Assembly: GCA_017562135.1 (NCBI GenBank)
Contig: QEYB01000266.1
Coordinates: 62,001-126,000, forward strand
Reading direction: 5' to 3'
DNA from: Dipylidium caninum
Taxonomy: Eukaryota > Platyhelminthes > Cestoda > Cyclophyllidea > Dipylidiidae
DNA length: 64,000 nt
This document shows positions 19,924-32,810 of the stretch, piece after piece. Each line of letters opens with the position of its first letter. Position 1 is the first letter of the stretch. A model generated the notes under the pieces. That model was not told the origin of the DNA, searched no databases, and saw only the letters and a list, made by a program, of their open reading frames with translations. Position numbers and translations under genes: made by a program.

Positions 19924-21593
19924 CTATTTGCAGAAATTGTTCACCGCCTTTACTGCACTTACGACGCAGTCCGATATACCAATCCCATCTAATGCGCTGC
20001 CCACCAGTTGTAAAGTCTTCCTCGATTCGGGTCCCAGTCGACTGCTAATGGCATTGCGCATCTCCTGCACATTGTTTAGATGGCCGACCGGATAGGCAGG
20101 GATTGAATTGTTCCACAGAACCGCATGCACAAAACACGGCTCTTTGACATCAACTCCTAGCTGTTCTCTGACTGCTTTGATACCGATCCCTACCATTTCA
20201 TTACGTGCGTCGGGTCCAAGTTCGAGGAAGTTGTCACTATGCAGTTGCCTTCAGCCAAGAATTTTTTGGCGAAATCATGATCGTGAGTCGCGTGGTTTTG
20301 CGCCCATCTTCTCCCGATATTTTACCATCCATTGACGGGGAGCAGCAGCTATCGTATATTACACCCATAACAGTGTCATCTTCGGGTAACGGCAACAAGT
20401 GACCAAACCCACGGGGAAGTCGTGAATTCGGAAAATCGATTTCCAGGGCAACGACTCCAATACTAGCGGCAGCAGAAATCTTGGGGCTTAGTAAGTGGGT
20501 GATATTCGAAGGAATTAGGGATTTGCTTCCCATTATTTTACTCATCTGATTGGCTGGAGTGCAGATAAAAACGGCATCAGCCTCAACATTATGAGAAAGC
20601 TTCGATTCATTTTCACATATCTCCAACTTTAAATGACTGGTTATATAGCAGTATATGTAGCTTACCTGGTAATGGCTGCCTTGATAGTGGAGTGATTTGG
20701 CATAAACGCCTTTCTTGAGCGTTACATTAGACTGTTGACTTAATTTTTCGGCGAGACGGTCAGTCAGAACTTGCATACCACCAGAAAAATTAAGGACTTT
20801 CGCATTTGGTGGGGGGACCATATCTGCTGCTAATGGCGGCAGAAGATCACTGAGGGCGTGAGGCGGTAGGTCCTTTTTGGTAGGGTATATGGACCGTATT
20901 CTACCCATAACCATGGCTTTGGCGGCTCCAATAAACAGGTTTGGTGCTTCCTTTTCCCAGGTGATTAACTAAAGAAACACGATGAGCGTATTTTGATGAT
21001 GCATTCTCGAGGAAAATTCACAAAGAACTCACATGATTTAGAAAAGCCGAGGCACTAATCAGTTTTGAGTCAACTCCACATACACCGCGCATTAGAGCAG
21101 TGCCTACGTAGTCGGCGAATTCGTCATCGAAACGAGTTCTGAGAAAATCGTCAACAGATATATCGTGTGCCAGAGGGCCTGGACCTTTAGTGAAAGCGCG
21201 CCGAATGAACAAGGAAAGGTGGGAGCGTGTAAAAGGCGGGTCCGTTTTCGGTGAAAAGAGGTTAATGGGTCGCAGGGCCCCGGCAGCGTAAATGTAACGT
21301 GTTAGGGGTGGCATCCAAGAAATCTCGCCGCGTGTAAAACCGAGACTCGAAATGAGACGTAGCAGAGGGCTTACTGAGGGTGTAGAGATACGTGCGCTAT
21401 GAGGGCCAAGATCATGCAAAGCCCCTGTGTGAGGATTTTGAGCGGTTAAGAAGCAACCCCCAAAGCGTTTACTACTCTTTTCGTATAAATAAACATGTTC
21501 AACTTGATTCTTTGGGAGACGCGATAGTAGGTAAGCCGTTGTAAGTCCTGACAAACCACCACCAACCACTGTACATCGGGCCATTTGACGCAT
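19924..21593 (-). CDS. PPOX: Protoporphyrinogen oxidase, with an apparent frameshift
   Basis: PPOX oxidises protoporphyrinogen IX to protoporphyrin IX, the step before ferrochelatase, using FAD at the mitochondrial inner membrane. Exons on the minus strand: 21033-21593, 20666-20968, then 20626 (or 20636) down to 19924. The N-terminus reads CTVVGGGLSGLTTAYLLS, the Rossmann FAD site, followed by LYEKSSKRFGG. Later blocks are LMRGVCGVDS, LNFSGGMQVLTDRL, LPRGFGHLLP and the C-terminal DGIGISDCVVSAVKAV. The frame that carries ISPKNSWLKATA ends at TAG (20237-20239). The family C-terminus continues in another frame, blocked upstream by TGA at 20251-20253. One base must therefore be skipped within about 20240-20253 for a full product of about 520 residues. 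No GT-AG intron can explain it. It could be a real mutation, an assembly error or an allele. Before the third exon a 29- or 39-nt intron, or none, is possible. Confidence 0.88.
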
Positions 21594-21968
21594 AGGCTAA
21601 GGGGTGATGGGTCTGTGGTAAATGCGCGTGGAATACTCAACAGCTATCCTTGCAGCGAATAAACATCTGTTAAAATAAGATCTAAGCTCAAGATATATAA
21701 TTTGAATAAGGTGGACAGATTGAATTACGCCACACAAGCTATAATAACCTTATAAATATTATATCGAGACATCATACAAACGACATGCACTGAATTCCAA
21801 GACAAGGCTATTACAAGAAGGTGTTATCAAATAGTTAAAAGGCTAGTGTTTGAATTTGCTTGTCCAGTCAACGTACCGAGACAGAAAAAAATAAACTCCA
21901 TACATCGCTTGAGTTTATATATATTTTTAAATCTTATATAAGTAATGTTTGTGTGATAATTTCTTTTT
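21594..21968. promoter_or_regulatory. Divergent intergenic region shared by PPOX and HADH
   Basis: Two start codons face away from each other across 375 bp, so both promoters and both 5' UTRs must lie here unless upstream non-coding exons exist. The DNA is AT-rich with several short TATA-like stretches and no element that I can name securely. Co-regulation of the two mitochondrial enzymes is a possibility only. Confidence 0.4.
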
Positions 21969-23806
21969 ATGACGAGCAGTTGTTTAAATAAATTTGGTCT
22001 TCATCCCATAACGCAAACGTACATGCTCGATGTTCGGGTTCGATGTGCCCTCGCTAGCGGGTGTGGGATTCTGTCTCCTTGCGGTTTATTTAGCGGAGCA
22101 AGACTTATAAGTAACGTAGCCGTTATTGGCTGTGGGTTGATGGGGTCTGGCATTACTGCTGTATGTGCCGGTGCAGGTTACAACGTGAAACTTTTGGGTC
22201 TTAATTACATTCATCTTAAAAAAGCCGAAGAAAGAATTCTCAAAATCTTGCGCAGGTTATTGCGTCATAAGTCAGGGGATTCCGTCGCGTCTGTGATGTC
22301 TAAGATTGAGCTCACCACAGATGTGAGCAACACGGTGTCTGGTTGCGGTATGATTATCGAATCTGTCACCGAAGATTTGGAAATCAAACGCAAACTTTTT
22401 CAGTAGGCCATTTTATGGTGTCACGAGTGTCTTTTGTGTTTAGGTCCGTGGAGCGCCTAACGCCAAGTTCCTGTATATTTGCGTCTAATACCTCTGGCTT
22501 GTTGATCAAAGAAATAGCTGAGGGACTATCAAGGAAAGAGTGCCTCGGTGGGATGCACTTTTTCAGTCCCGTGGAAGTAATAAAATTGGTGGAGATTACT
22601 AGGTCCGAATTTACATCCGACAATACTATCAGGGTTCGTCTCGTTTTATCATTTGACCTTTTTCTTGGGCTTCTAATACTAATTCTTGTGTCTCAAAGTG
22701 TTTATTAAACAATTCATTTGTGAAGTGTTGGAATTGACACCTCTCCCCCCACTTTTTATTCATAGCAGCAAGGGGTCCTGTGTCGAAAGCCCTTTCATCT
22801 TCACTCCGATTCTTCCCACTATATATGTACCACTTATTTCAGTTTTGTTGCTATCTTATTTTCACGTTAGGTTTTGTGTTAATCCCGCACCCAACCGCTT
22901 ATCACTCGAGCAATAAACATGTCTCCAGTCAAGCAAAGTCTTAACTTGGGCATTTTGCCGTTGAATCTGCTAGTTTAACTAAAAGAATATGAATTTTTAT
23001 AATTAGTAGACTGCAGCCTGCTCATTCTTTATTTTTTTATAATAAGGAGAAACCTACATTTGTATGGTTTGGCAAATTTACGTCGTCAGCCTTTTGGGTC
23101 ACCTTTTACTGAAATTATTAAAGGCTATTAGATTTCCTTTACCAGGTAATTTGGCCTTGGAATGGGACCTTTCCTATCTTATATTGTTTTACAATAATAC
23201 CCTCTTTGGGCGTCGGTTACTTGTTCATGAAACTCCGAAAAACCAAAATGATATGAGGTGGTTGTGAAAATTGCCATGGGATTGTCATAGTCCCTTAAAC
23301 CAATATGTTACAGAATTTTTTTTTGCGTGTAGTGACGTCGTTCAATATTTTGGTTAATAATCCCAGACGCGCGGAAGTTTCTTTTAGTGGCGATTACGAA
23401 CTCCTCCCTGTCATACTCGCAGGCACTGACGGCGTTCGCAGAGTCTTTGGGTAAAACCGTGATACAGTGCAAGGACACACCAGGCTTTATTGTGAATCGT
23501 TTGTTGGTTCCTTACCTGCTCGCGGCAGTGGAAATGTGGGAGCGACGCGAGGCTTCCCTCGATGAGATAGACGCAGCAATGCGCCTTGGTGCTGGCCATC
23601 CTATGGGCCCTTTCGAATTGGCTGACCACGTGGGCCTCGATACCCTTTTGCGCATTGTCACTCATTGGGTGGAGCACTATCCCGAGGAGCGAGCCTTTCG
23701 TCTCAACGCTACCGTTCATCAGCTTGTTACCTGTGGTAGATTCGGGAAAAAGTCCGGACAAGGATTCTTCAAGTATGATCAAAATGGACGGATCTCTAAA
23801 GAGTAG
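21969..23806 (+). CDS. HADH: Short-chain 3-hydroxyacyl-CoA dehydrogenase, mitochondrial
   Basis: HADH oxidises L-3-hydroxyacyl-CoA with NAD+ in the third step of fatty-acid beta-oxidation. Exons 21969-22402, 22444-22633 and 23423-23806 join in phase to 335 residues (human 314). After about 48 residues that could serve as a mitochondrial presequence comes VAVIGCGLMGSGITAV, the NAD-binding Rossmann glycine motif. Next are SVTEDLEIK, SNTSGL, the catalytic-His block GGMHFFSPV with the partner Glu shortly after in LVEIT, CKDTPGFIVNRLLVPYL, LGAGHPMGPFELADHVGLD and the end FGKKSGQGFFKYD. All family residues I can check are present, so it looks functional. Intron 1 is 41 nt and intron 2 is 789 nt. 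The presequence is basic but not strongly amphipathic, so location is inferred from the family. Confidence 0.96.
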
Positions 23807-26800
23807 AAAAATAATTGGATGTGCTACAGTGGATTTAAATAAGTTGTATATAGTTACATTGGTTGCCCTCTTATTTTAAAATTATTGCTTTCGTAATGGA
23901 CATCTGGCAAAATCTATGCTACTTGCGATTTGTAAGTATATTAGATTTAATTCCTCAACATGCGTTGTTTCAGATGTGTTCATGTTACTTATATAAATAA
24001 GGAATCCAAATTTCTTATCAAGGGATGTTAACTTAGTAAGCTGCCCCTTTAGAAGTTCGTGTGACTGACTTTATACTCACAATCGAAGACTGTATTTGAT
24101 TTAATGATTTTCTGATCAAATTAGCTTTTAATATAGACCACTTCGATACTATGAACAACTATTTATAATCAAGCAGATTCTTGTAATAAGATTTGCTGAT
24201 AGGACTTCGTTCGTAGTCAATGACTGGAAAGGCGAGCAACCATTTACCTGTAACTATATCCTATTCTAAGGAGTAGCAATCACTGAAGCATCAATTTATT
24301 TTTGTAAAGTCAACTTAAAATGGGTTTTAACACTTTGGGCAACCATTCAATTTAATATGCTTTATTACGTCCCTGTTATTAACCCTAATAGATGAAATGA
24401 GTTGTCATTTCTATATCAAGGTGTAGGAAATTAATACATTACAAAGTATAGAGATAATTGATTATGCAAATACGCAAAATAAGGCTTTGACTTCAGGGCA
24501 GGATCCGGTGTGTTTGATCAGTTGTTTAAAATCTGATGTTGCTAAATATGTTAAAATCAGCGTTTTGCATGATTATATAACTTCATTTCAAATTGAGGAG
24601 TTGGAGTTGAGAGAATTTTACACGCCAATGTAGGACTACTTTGGCATTTTGGAACTCAGAGTCTGATGTATGTATGGTTGTATATTGTTGCAAGGTAAGA
24701 GCAGAATAACTGATACAATCATCGCTTGTTTCTACTTTTTTCTCTTAACTATTTTAGTTCTGTTTTTATCTGTATAACACATCTTGCGACAATGTGACAA
24801 ATATAATAAACCTACAACACGAGTATAGTGAGTAGATCGAGGTTGAAATAGTAAATTTAACCAGGGAAGGAAGTACTTGTGAGGTTCTACTGAATTATGT
24901 GCAGTGAGATTGGGTGCACTAAGCTCTAGCTGTAATAGTGTTTTTTGTAATTGGGTTATTTCCTTTTTTATCAAGTTGCTCCGATCTTGACCATTTTCAA
25001 AGTCACGGAAGTTCGTTTTTACGTGATTACAATTATTTCTTGCCAAATGAATTGATTAGTTCTACCTTCTTTACGACCTATGATTTCTTCATGTGAATGA
25101 TTAATTGCGAAGAGGTTTTGTGCCTTTCGTTCTAATTTCGTTTAACCACTCAGGTGTGTCTAAATGCTGCGCTTGGACGGAGGTCGAAGAAGTTGAAGTT
25201 CAAAAATGTTTGTTTACTCAGTGATAATAACCTAATTCTTTTTGAGTCACCCTATCCCGTAGCTCCCAACATGCTAGTAAAGAACGCAGATTGAATTGCT
25301 GTCACTGTCACGTTGGCATTCAGAATTTGATCATCCATGGTGAATTAGAACGACTTTCGGCATAATTGATTGAATAATCGGAATCTAGAAGGTAAAATTG
25401 AGCAGAACAGGACGGTATACTGGTGCTGCAGTGGGGTGACAAGAAGGAGGAGCTTCAATGAGCAGAGCGTCTGCAAATGGTAACAGGATTGTATGTGTAT
25501 GTGTGACGACGTGTAATTAGGAGGCGGGGTTCGTCATTTCCTAATAAGGGGTTTTGAAATGGTTACAGGAACAAGCTGTGCACCGCATGTTGTGGTTACT
25601 GTCATGGGATGTATACGTAAGTCGTCATCTTTTAATACAGGCGAGAAATATACATCGGAATTGCACCGGATTGCAATGTGGATAATGAAACGGGAGTCAC
25701 AATGGGTAGTCTGGGTTCATTGCCTCGGTGTATTTCAGGCCTCTGTCGCGTTTCATCTGGGTCTGTATTACGAACTCGGCCCCTAAGACAGCCCAATTTG
25801 AGGTCGTTAAACACAAGACTTCCATACTACCCTTCTTGCCTGGTTATACACATCAGCAACATATCGTGCGGCGGTGGGTGGGGTAGTTTTGCTCAGAAAA
25901 GAGTTTGGGTACCGTAGCTCTCAGGCACTCGAAAGAAAAAGGATTGATGGTGCTCTGTAGAGGGGTAAGTCGTCCAGGCCATTGGCTTGCCCAATGGGAT
26001 AGTCATCTGTTCTGGGCCCGCATGCGGTTAGGAAAGTGGGATATGTGCACATACATTTGGCCGCTCTTCTCTGTGACGAGTGTGAAGCTAGGATTAAAAG
26101 TTGGGATCACTATTTCAATTTGAATATTGGCACCATCAACTCAGTAGGGCTGTCGGCACGCCTTAAACACTTCATACAATGATTTTCATTAAACTTATTC
26201 AAATGTTATCAATGCTAAGTCACATGCGTGCTTGAGTCGGATAGCTCATTTTAATTTTATTTGTAGTCTGAAGAGTTGAGAGTCAAGAATTTCAGGTGTC
26301 TTTTTCGTTAGCTCCCGGTTGAATCAATTGTAGCTACCAAGCAAAGTTGTTTACTTGTTTAATCCTTTAATTGTTTATTTATTGGGTACTGCACCAACAT
26401 TAAATCCCTATGTTCAGCGCGCAGAACTGGGCGATTTCCGCCTCTCCCAATGCCTCGCCATCTCACGTACTAACGAAGACTGGTACCGCCAACTACAAAT
26501 CATAAAATAAGTTCCATGAGCCCATTAAAACCCAATTCCTCTTCTAAGTACTTGCTAAAATGTCTTGCCATGCACTGGTGGAGTAAAGAACAGACGGTTT
26601 GGAAAGGCAACTGTCTTCTCTTTCGTGCACTCAACGTTGATATTGCGCATAAAATATGTGCGATCATATTTCCACTACCTTTTCATTATAAAGCCTATAA
26701 TGGTGATAAGAGGAGTAGGCGAAGAAATGTAGGGTTTGGGCACCTCTCGCCATGTTCGCGCAATAGCATTTGGCCAAATAACCGGTCATAAACCACGTAT

Positions 26801-27643
26801 CTCCGCCTCGGTGCCTTCAGGTTGCCACTAGGGACCGAAATTGGGCCTAATTTTTATATAGTGCTCAAATTACAATCTCAGTAGTCACCGTGATCATGTT
26901 CGTGGACACCGACATAGTCATAAGCTTGCCCAAGTGCTATATTTCCCCTCTCATCTCCATAACTTCGAATGTGTTATACTCTCACAACCCACTTAATGTG
27001 TTCGGACAGAAACTAGGAGCGCGCGGATGCCCGAGCTCCTCCTACCTTCCTAACTAATACCTTTCGTTAACTCTACGCCGATAACCTAAAGGAGCGTAAT
27101 TTAAAACGCCGCATATTCCCATTACCAGATGAATTGGTAGTCACTGTATCATTATTGCGCAAAATAGTTGAAGTGACCTAAGTAGGATCCAAAGGACATT
27201 TGCTAGTTGTACCCAGAGGATAATATAGGCCGTGGGTCGAGGAGACTATGAAACGAATACTGCAGTATTGCAGTAAGATAAGTGGTAGAACTGGTAGTAA
27301 GTTAAATGAAAAGCAAGGGACCTAGTAGCCTGAGCAACTAGCAACCGAAGTGTGTTTGAAGAGTCTGAGTGGGACGAATGGATCGGCGAGAGTGGCAGCA
27401 CCCGCAGGTGCCTGTCGCAACCTTATCGGCTTGTCATGGCGCATTAATCCAACCTCCTCCTCACCCGTCATGGTAACCGTGAGTGGACCCATTTCTAAAG
27501 CATTGTTTTGCTTTCATTGTCCCCGTTTCCCACTCCGCCTATTCCCGTCCCCTTTAAGCGGCACAACTCACGCGCAACAAATAGCGCACTTACCATTCGC
27601 GGATTGCGCTCTCAATTAACTCCCCTGACACCATCTCCGTTCG

Positions 27644-27671
27644 GCTGAGACCTCGCCTTCGAGGTCTCAGC
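27644..27671. repeat. Perfect 12-bp hairpin with a 4-nt loop
   Basis: GCTGAGACCTCG at 27644-27655 is the exact reverse complement of 27660-27671, with loop CCTT. A C-rich tract and a (GT)n run follow. It may be a structured RNA element or part of a decayed repeat. No function can be assigned. Confidence 0.8.
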
Positions 27672-30600
27672 GCCCCCTTTTCCTGTGTGTGTGTGTGTTA
27701 AGACGACGCAGCCGTCGCTTATTGCAAGACAGTAAATTCAGCGTCATTGCTAACGCATATGCTTAGGAGTTTCCTGCTCTCATGACGAGGCTTGCATCCC
27801 ACCACACGTACTGAGGTGAATAGAATGTTACGACGTGAATAAAGGCACTTTATCGCATCACTCCTTAACTGAAAGCGAAGTTAACTCGCTTATTCGTCAA
27901 AATCTAGGGGGCTTTACGACGGCTAATGGCCACGTCCCTTAGTTCCATCACGAATTTTTAGAGTATTAGACGGCCACTTGTGACAGTACTTTGGAAGTCA
28001 CGTTTTCCCCTCAAACATTTCCTGTCGCTATGCACCTTTCCAATTTCCAATGCGAAGAATGACCAGTTTGTATTTGTCGTGCAGATTTTTATCTGAGAAA
28101 ACCGGTTTGAGAACATTAGGTAAATGGACGGGACTAGGTAAACCATTTCGGCGTGGCCTAACGACTCCATGCAGCACTATGAAACTGGCAGGAAGTATTG
28201 TAATAGGCACTGGGGCAGGGGACGGAGATTTAACCGCGATTTCGACAGTAGTTGGAGCTTTATGCGGTCGTCGTGCGTTGCCATCACGCAACATTATTGC
28301 CTCGTACGGTTGTTTTTTCTTCTTTGTCAGTTTCCTCTCATGCGTGACATCAAGTTAATGTGCGGCAATGGGACACCGTCGCTGTTATGGTGTCGCCTGG
28401 TTGTATCAGAGGAAGGAATAACGAGTCTCTCCTTCAGCATTACACCATATACCAACCATGGTTTTATGACTTATGAACTTTCGTCCTGGGGATGTATTCT
28501 TATCTGCCAATTTGCTTCACCATCTTCAATTATCATACAGAATCCACTTTTCTTCAGAAGTGATGATTTGATGTAACAACAGAAATGGGCAATGCTCTTG
28601 TGATCGCTCGATCATCTACATTTGCACGATGCTTTCGTTGTAATACGACCGTATGAATGATTATTTTCTTTGTAGTTTAGACCCAAATTCACGAAAAGTC
28701 GCGCATGATAAGCAAATTGCACTGTCCTCCATATTATCAACATGGGTTGGTGGCGCCGAGATGATTCTCAAACTGACAAAACAATATCGAGCACTTTTTT
28801 CATTAGTGTATTCTTCTCCGAGTGCCTCAGTAACGTTTCTTGAAGCTCGTTGATTTGCGCTATGATTAAGTTTGAACTAGTACGAAAAAAGTAGATGTAA
28901 GTAGCGTCAGATTTCCATCTAGTTACGGAGAAAACTATGGTGCAAATGAAATACAAACGCTAAAAAAAATCTTGGGAAACGGGTAGGGAGGGTACCTTTA
29001 ATATTAATAAGTAAAAATACGGAGCGCGCTTTGCAATGTATTGCCGTTAGCTGTAGTTGGACAGAGATTAACCAAGACCGCTCGTTTCATGGTTTCCAAT
29101 TTAAAGCAAATGAGACATAAATCAACATGCTAAAGGCTACGAACGGATGAAGTTGCGTGTTTTATCCCGATCGTCCACTTAAACTTCGGTGGGAGACGCG
29201 ATGCGCGCAAATGAACACAAGTCGGACAACTTCAGCGGTAGATCTGCGCGCCTGCCTTAAATCAGTTCTGTTACGTCAATGAAAAGTGGCAAAAGATGAG
29301 GGAAGGAGGAATTAACGCCGGAGAATGTGTAGAACGCACTCAGTGAAAGTCTCCAGACACAATCTGTCTGCCTCTTCGAAGCTCTTTAACTGAGTGCTGA
29401 GCAATGAAACGTTAGGTTGTTGTGAGCCTAGTGTCTCACGGAATTCTATTTCCAACGGGACTCGGCGTGTTGGAGTATGTAGGTAATTTTTTCCTTGAAG
29501 CAATGGAGTATGTCGTTTAACTTCTTTGAAAAAGTCGGGACTATTTTGTTGCCACGACAAAACTAGTGACTATCACGGTGAATTTACTAGAAGTCCACCC
29601 CATAACTACCACTTCTGGTCCTTTTCCACACCAGATTCATTTTCAATGCACACCCCACTGTGTCAGTTTGTCTTGAGCCCTTCTGGCCATCAAGGCGGCC
29701 TGCCCCCATAAAACCCTCAGTGGGCGGAGCAAAATGGCACTTTCCCACACCTCGAAGAGGACACGAAAGTTACATTCTGAGGAGTTCTGCGAGAGGAGGT
29801 GTGAAGGCCCTTAAACTGCTCTATAGCCGTGGAATTACACCATCCCACCTCAGACCGCGGGCGGGTACGTTTCTCACGTCTCCGGGATACTTCTGGCGAG
29901 GTGATGTGGTGTCTCTTAACGTTCCCTTACGGCAAAGGTCCAATTAAGTGGGGGACCGCGAAGAGAGATTGTAACTCTGGCTTAGAATTGACTGGCGTTA
30001 TTTTGGATAAAAAATTGAATACCTTCACTTTAAAGCCTAAAATGATGGAGAACTCGGTGTAGGGCAGCTCTTTCAGCATTTACCAAGGGTAATGTTTGCC
30101 CTTCATTTTGTTCGTCGAATTTTCAAAAGTTAGAATATTTACAAAGCTTTCCCTCCTTGAAACACCACAATGAACGTAAAAATGCTTAAAAACCCTCCCA
30201 CGGGAGAGGATGATTCTTTGAGGAAGGAAATTTTATGGAAAAAACCTAATCTGTCTGATGGTCGTAACGGGGACGTTCTTTGCCGAGGTCTCCTATGCCT
30301 CCGCTCACAGTTCACATAACCGTTTGACGGGAGCGTGTCGGCACGAGTAAGTCTCATTTTTGACAGGGGAATAAACGGAGCGGTTTCGTGTGCAGACTCA
30401 ACCAAACGAAATGAGCCGGTCCTGCCACCAGTGGCAACGCCCGCATTTCAGCCGTCTTCCGCATGCATGGGTTCTTTAATTAGTGGAGAAGCGGTTGGCT
30501 GCTCAGCAGACGCCAACGCCGCAAACAAGCCTCACGAGATGGCGGAAGAATGGTACTCAGTAAATGCACTTTTAAGTTATTTAAAAAGACAAATGTCGAG

Positions 30601-32459
30601 GGAACTGTTGGCTAGTATACAACACAAGTGTAAAATATGCACAGAGTACGGTCAAAGTGGTAGATCCCTTGACTGCTAATCGACGTTTGGCACTTCAATG
30701 AAATTTCTTCTAATGAATTTGCCTCCTTCACAATTAGTCGCGAAAGTCACGGCTTCTATGGCTCTTTCCAGATGTCAGAAAATGGAAATTATAAAAGACC
30801 TAAAATTTTTTGAATCTCATAATTTGCGTAAATGAGCCGTTTGTGTGTGAACCATGCATTCACCCTGGCCAGTTTAGCAGTTTGAGATGTGATGGTGTTT
30901 GTGCCCTCTCCCTGGCTCCCCCCTCACCACCCTCAAACCCACCCCCCCGAGCGTTATCAAGCGAGCGAAAGACTCAACGACTGGCTGATTATATCGCCAG
31001 GGCATGATGAGGAAGAAGGGAGCCCAGAGCAGAAGTCACTGCGCCCACGTCCGAGGCTTGTGTGCCCCGAGGCAGAGGCGTGCATGAGGCGGTGGTCCAT
31101 GTCCCCCTCGGCGATGCATTACAAGTGCTCCTCTACGACCGCAAGCACGTTGCGCAAGTGCGCAAACGCACAAGTTTTGCTGTCATACGTCACGTAACCA
31201 CAGAGTTGGACGTCAATCAAAGGCGACTATCTGCCAACGTGCTGTTCGTCAAGACACGAAACCCCTTCAGGCGCAAAAGGGACAGAGTTGTCTGCTCCAA
31301 GCATCATCCAAGACTGCATATTCCCAAAGTGAGCGGTATGGTAAAAGCCACGCAGGTCGGTAGATAGATGAGACATTTCGGAAGGTCAGCGAGAAAGACA
31401 GAATGATGGAGGATCCCTCCAAAAAATCCTTCTTGACACCATTTATTGCAGCTATTTAGCCCTAGCGAGGTTGATAACCAGGTGGGCGAGTGGCCTGAGT
31501 ACTGTAAGCTGATATATGGAAGAATTTTAATCGTCTGCGCTGAGTAGTCCTCCGTTTGATGTTTATCATTTTACTCTAAGCCATGGGAACCAGTCTTCCT
31601 CTACTGGTGCATATGTGCCATTAATAGGATTTAGGCAATACACTAAATCATCCCGAGTGAGATGAAAGGATGTCAACTACGCCTACTATTATGATGGTAA
31701 TAGAAAAGCCGCCTTTGTACTGCACTTCTGTCTCATTACACACGCGAACCAGTTGTGTCTCAGGGCGAGGAAGCAAAGCCTTCGCGGCTTTGTGCATTCG
31801 TTTTTGTCGAGCTGCAGTAAATAAGCTCGAATGTTCAAGACTGACGGCGGAATGAGAAGGTAAACCTCAAGACCTTTTATGTTTTAAGAAAACTAATTGC
31901 CTACCCGCTGATAAACTGTAAATATGCAGTGCTACTTCGGTGAGGATAGGTGGGAAAATAAGTGGGGCCTCTGCAACGCGTATGAGCCATGAGTGATGTA
32001 TTTTATCAGAAAGATGACACCATTTTTCGGAATGTGTTAGAGAATTTGATGTAGCACATTTGCAATACGGCACACTGGACAAAGGACGCGTAGGCGGAGC
32101 CACCTCAGTAAATGTGTAAAGTGGTATGAAGTGGACTCATGTCATTGGACGGAAGCGAATTTGGTCGGCAAGGCAACGCCACGGACTTGAGGAAAGGCGT
32201 CTAACCACCGTAATGGCCAGAATATTGAAAGATGCAAAGCGAAGGATTTTGCGGTTGCGCACTCACGTGACCTACCATTCTGCCTCCATGGGGGACTGCG
32301 AGGGCGTTAGCAGAAACTAGATTGCTCCTTTGTAAGAATGCAAAAGGCTTAGATGCGAGTAATTGAAGTTGAAGTGTGTGTGTGTGTGCCAGACACACTG
32401 GTTCTGATCGGCACTGACATAAGTGTGGTGTAGATAAGAGGGACTGTGGGAGGAATCGG

Positions 32460-32810
32460 GAGTAAAGAACGCCGCATCAGTCCCCTCCCGCACGGTGGAG
32501 CGGCCGGCGCGCCGCAGGCAGACCGTTTTGCCTCGTGGTGCGCGCGGTGCGACGTTTGTCTGCGCGCCCACGCCCATACGTGCGCACGCGCGCGCGCACG
32601 CACGCACGAGAGTGCATGCTCGCCCGTCCCGTCCCGTCCCGCCGCGCCTCGCCTCGCCTCGCCCCTTTTCTCCTCTTCGGCGTACAAATGGTGTGTCGTT
32701 GATTTGCTCTGCAACGCCTCTGCTGCCTGCGTTTGCATTTGCGCACGCACACACGCACGCACACACACAGACACACATCTTCCAGTTCAACTGCCACCGG
32801 TTTGCGCCCA
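32460..32810. repeat. CpG-rich low-complexity island
   Basis: This stretch is far more GC- and CpG-rich than its surroundings. It contains alternating CG/CA tracts (about 32577-32612 and 32742-32776), pentamer runs of GTCCC (about 32624-32641) and of GCCTC (about 32645-32662), and a (GT)n run just upstream (32374-32388). Long open frames appear in several frames on both strands simply because stops are rare here, so none is called. It could be a promoter or first-exon region, or a simple-sequence expansion. Confidence 0.6.

Noticed and set aside
24732..25046. Minus-strand frame with a coil-like segment (LIKKEITQLQKTLLQLEL)
   Set aside because: No initiating ATG, poor splice sites and no partner exon found, so it was left out as a gene.
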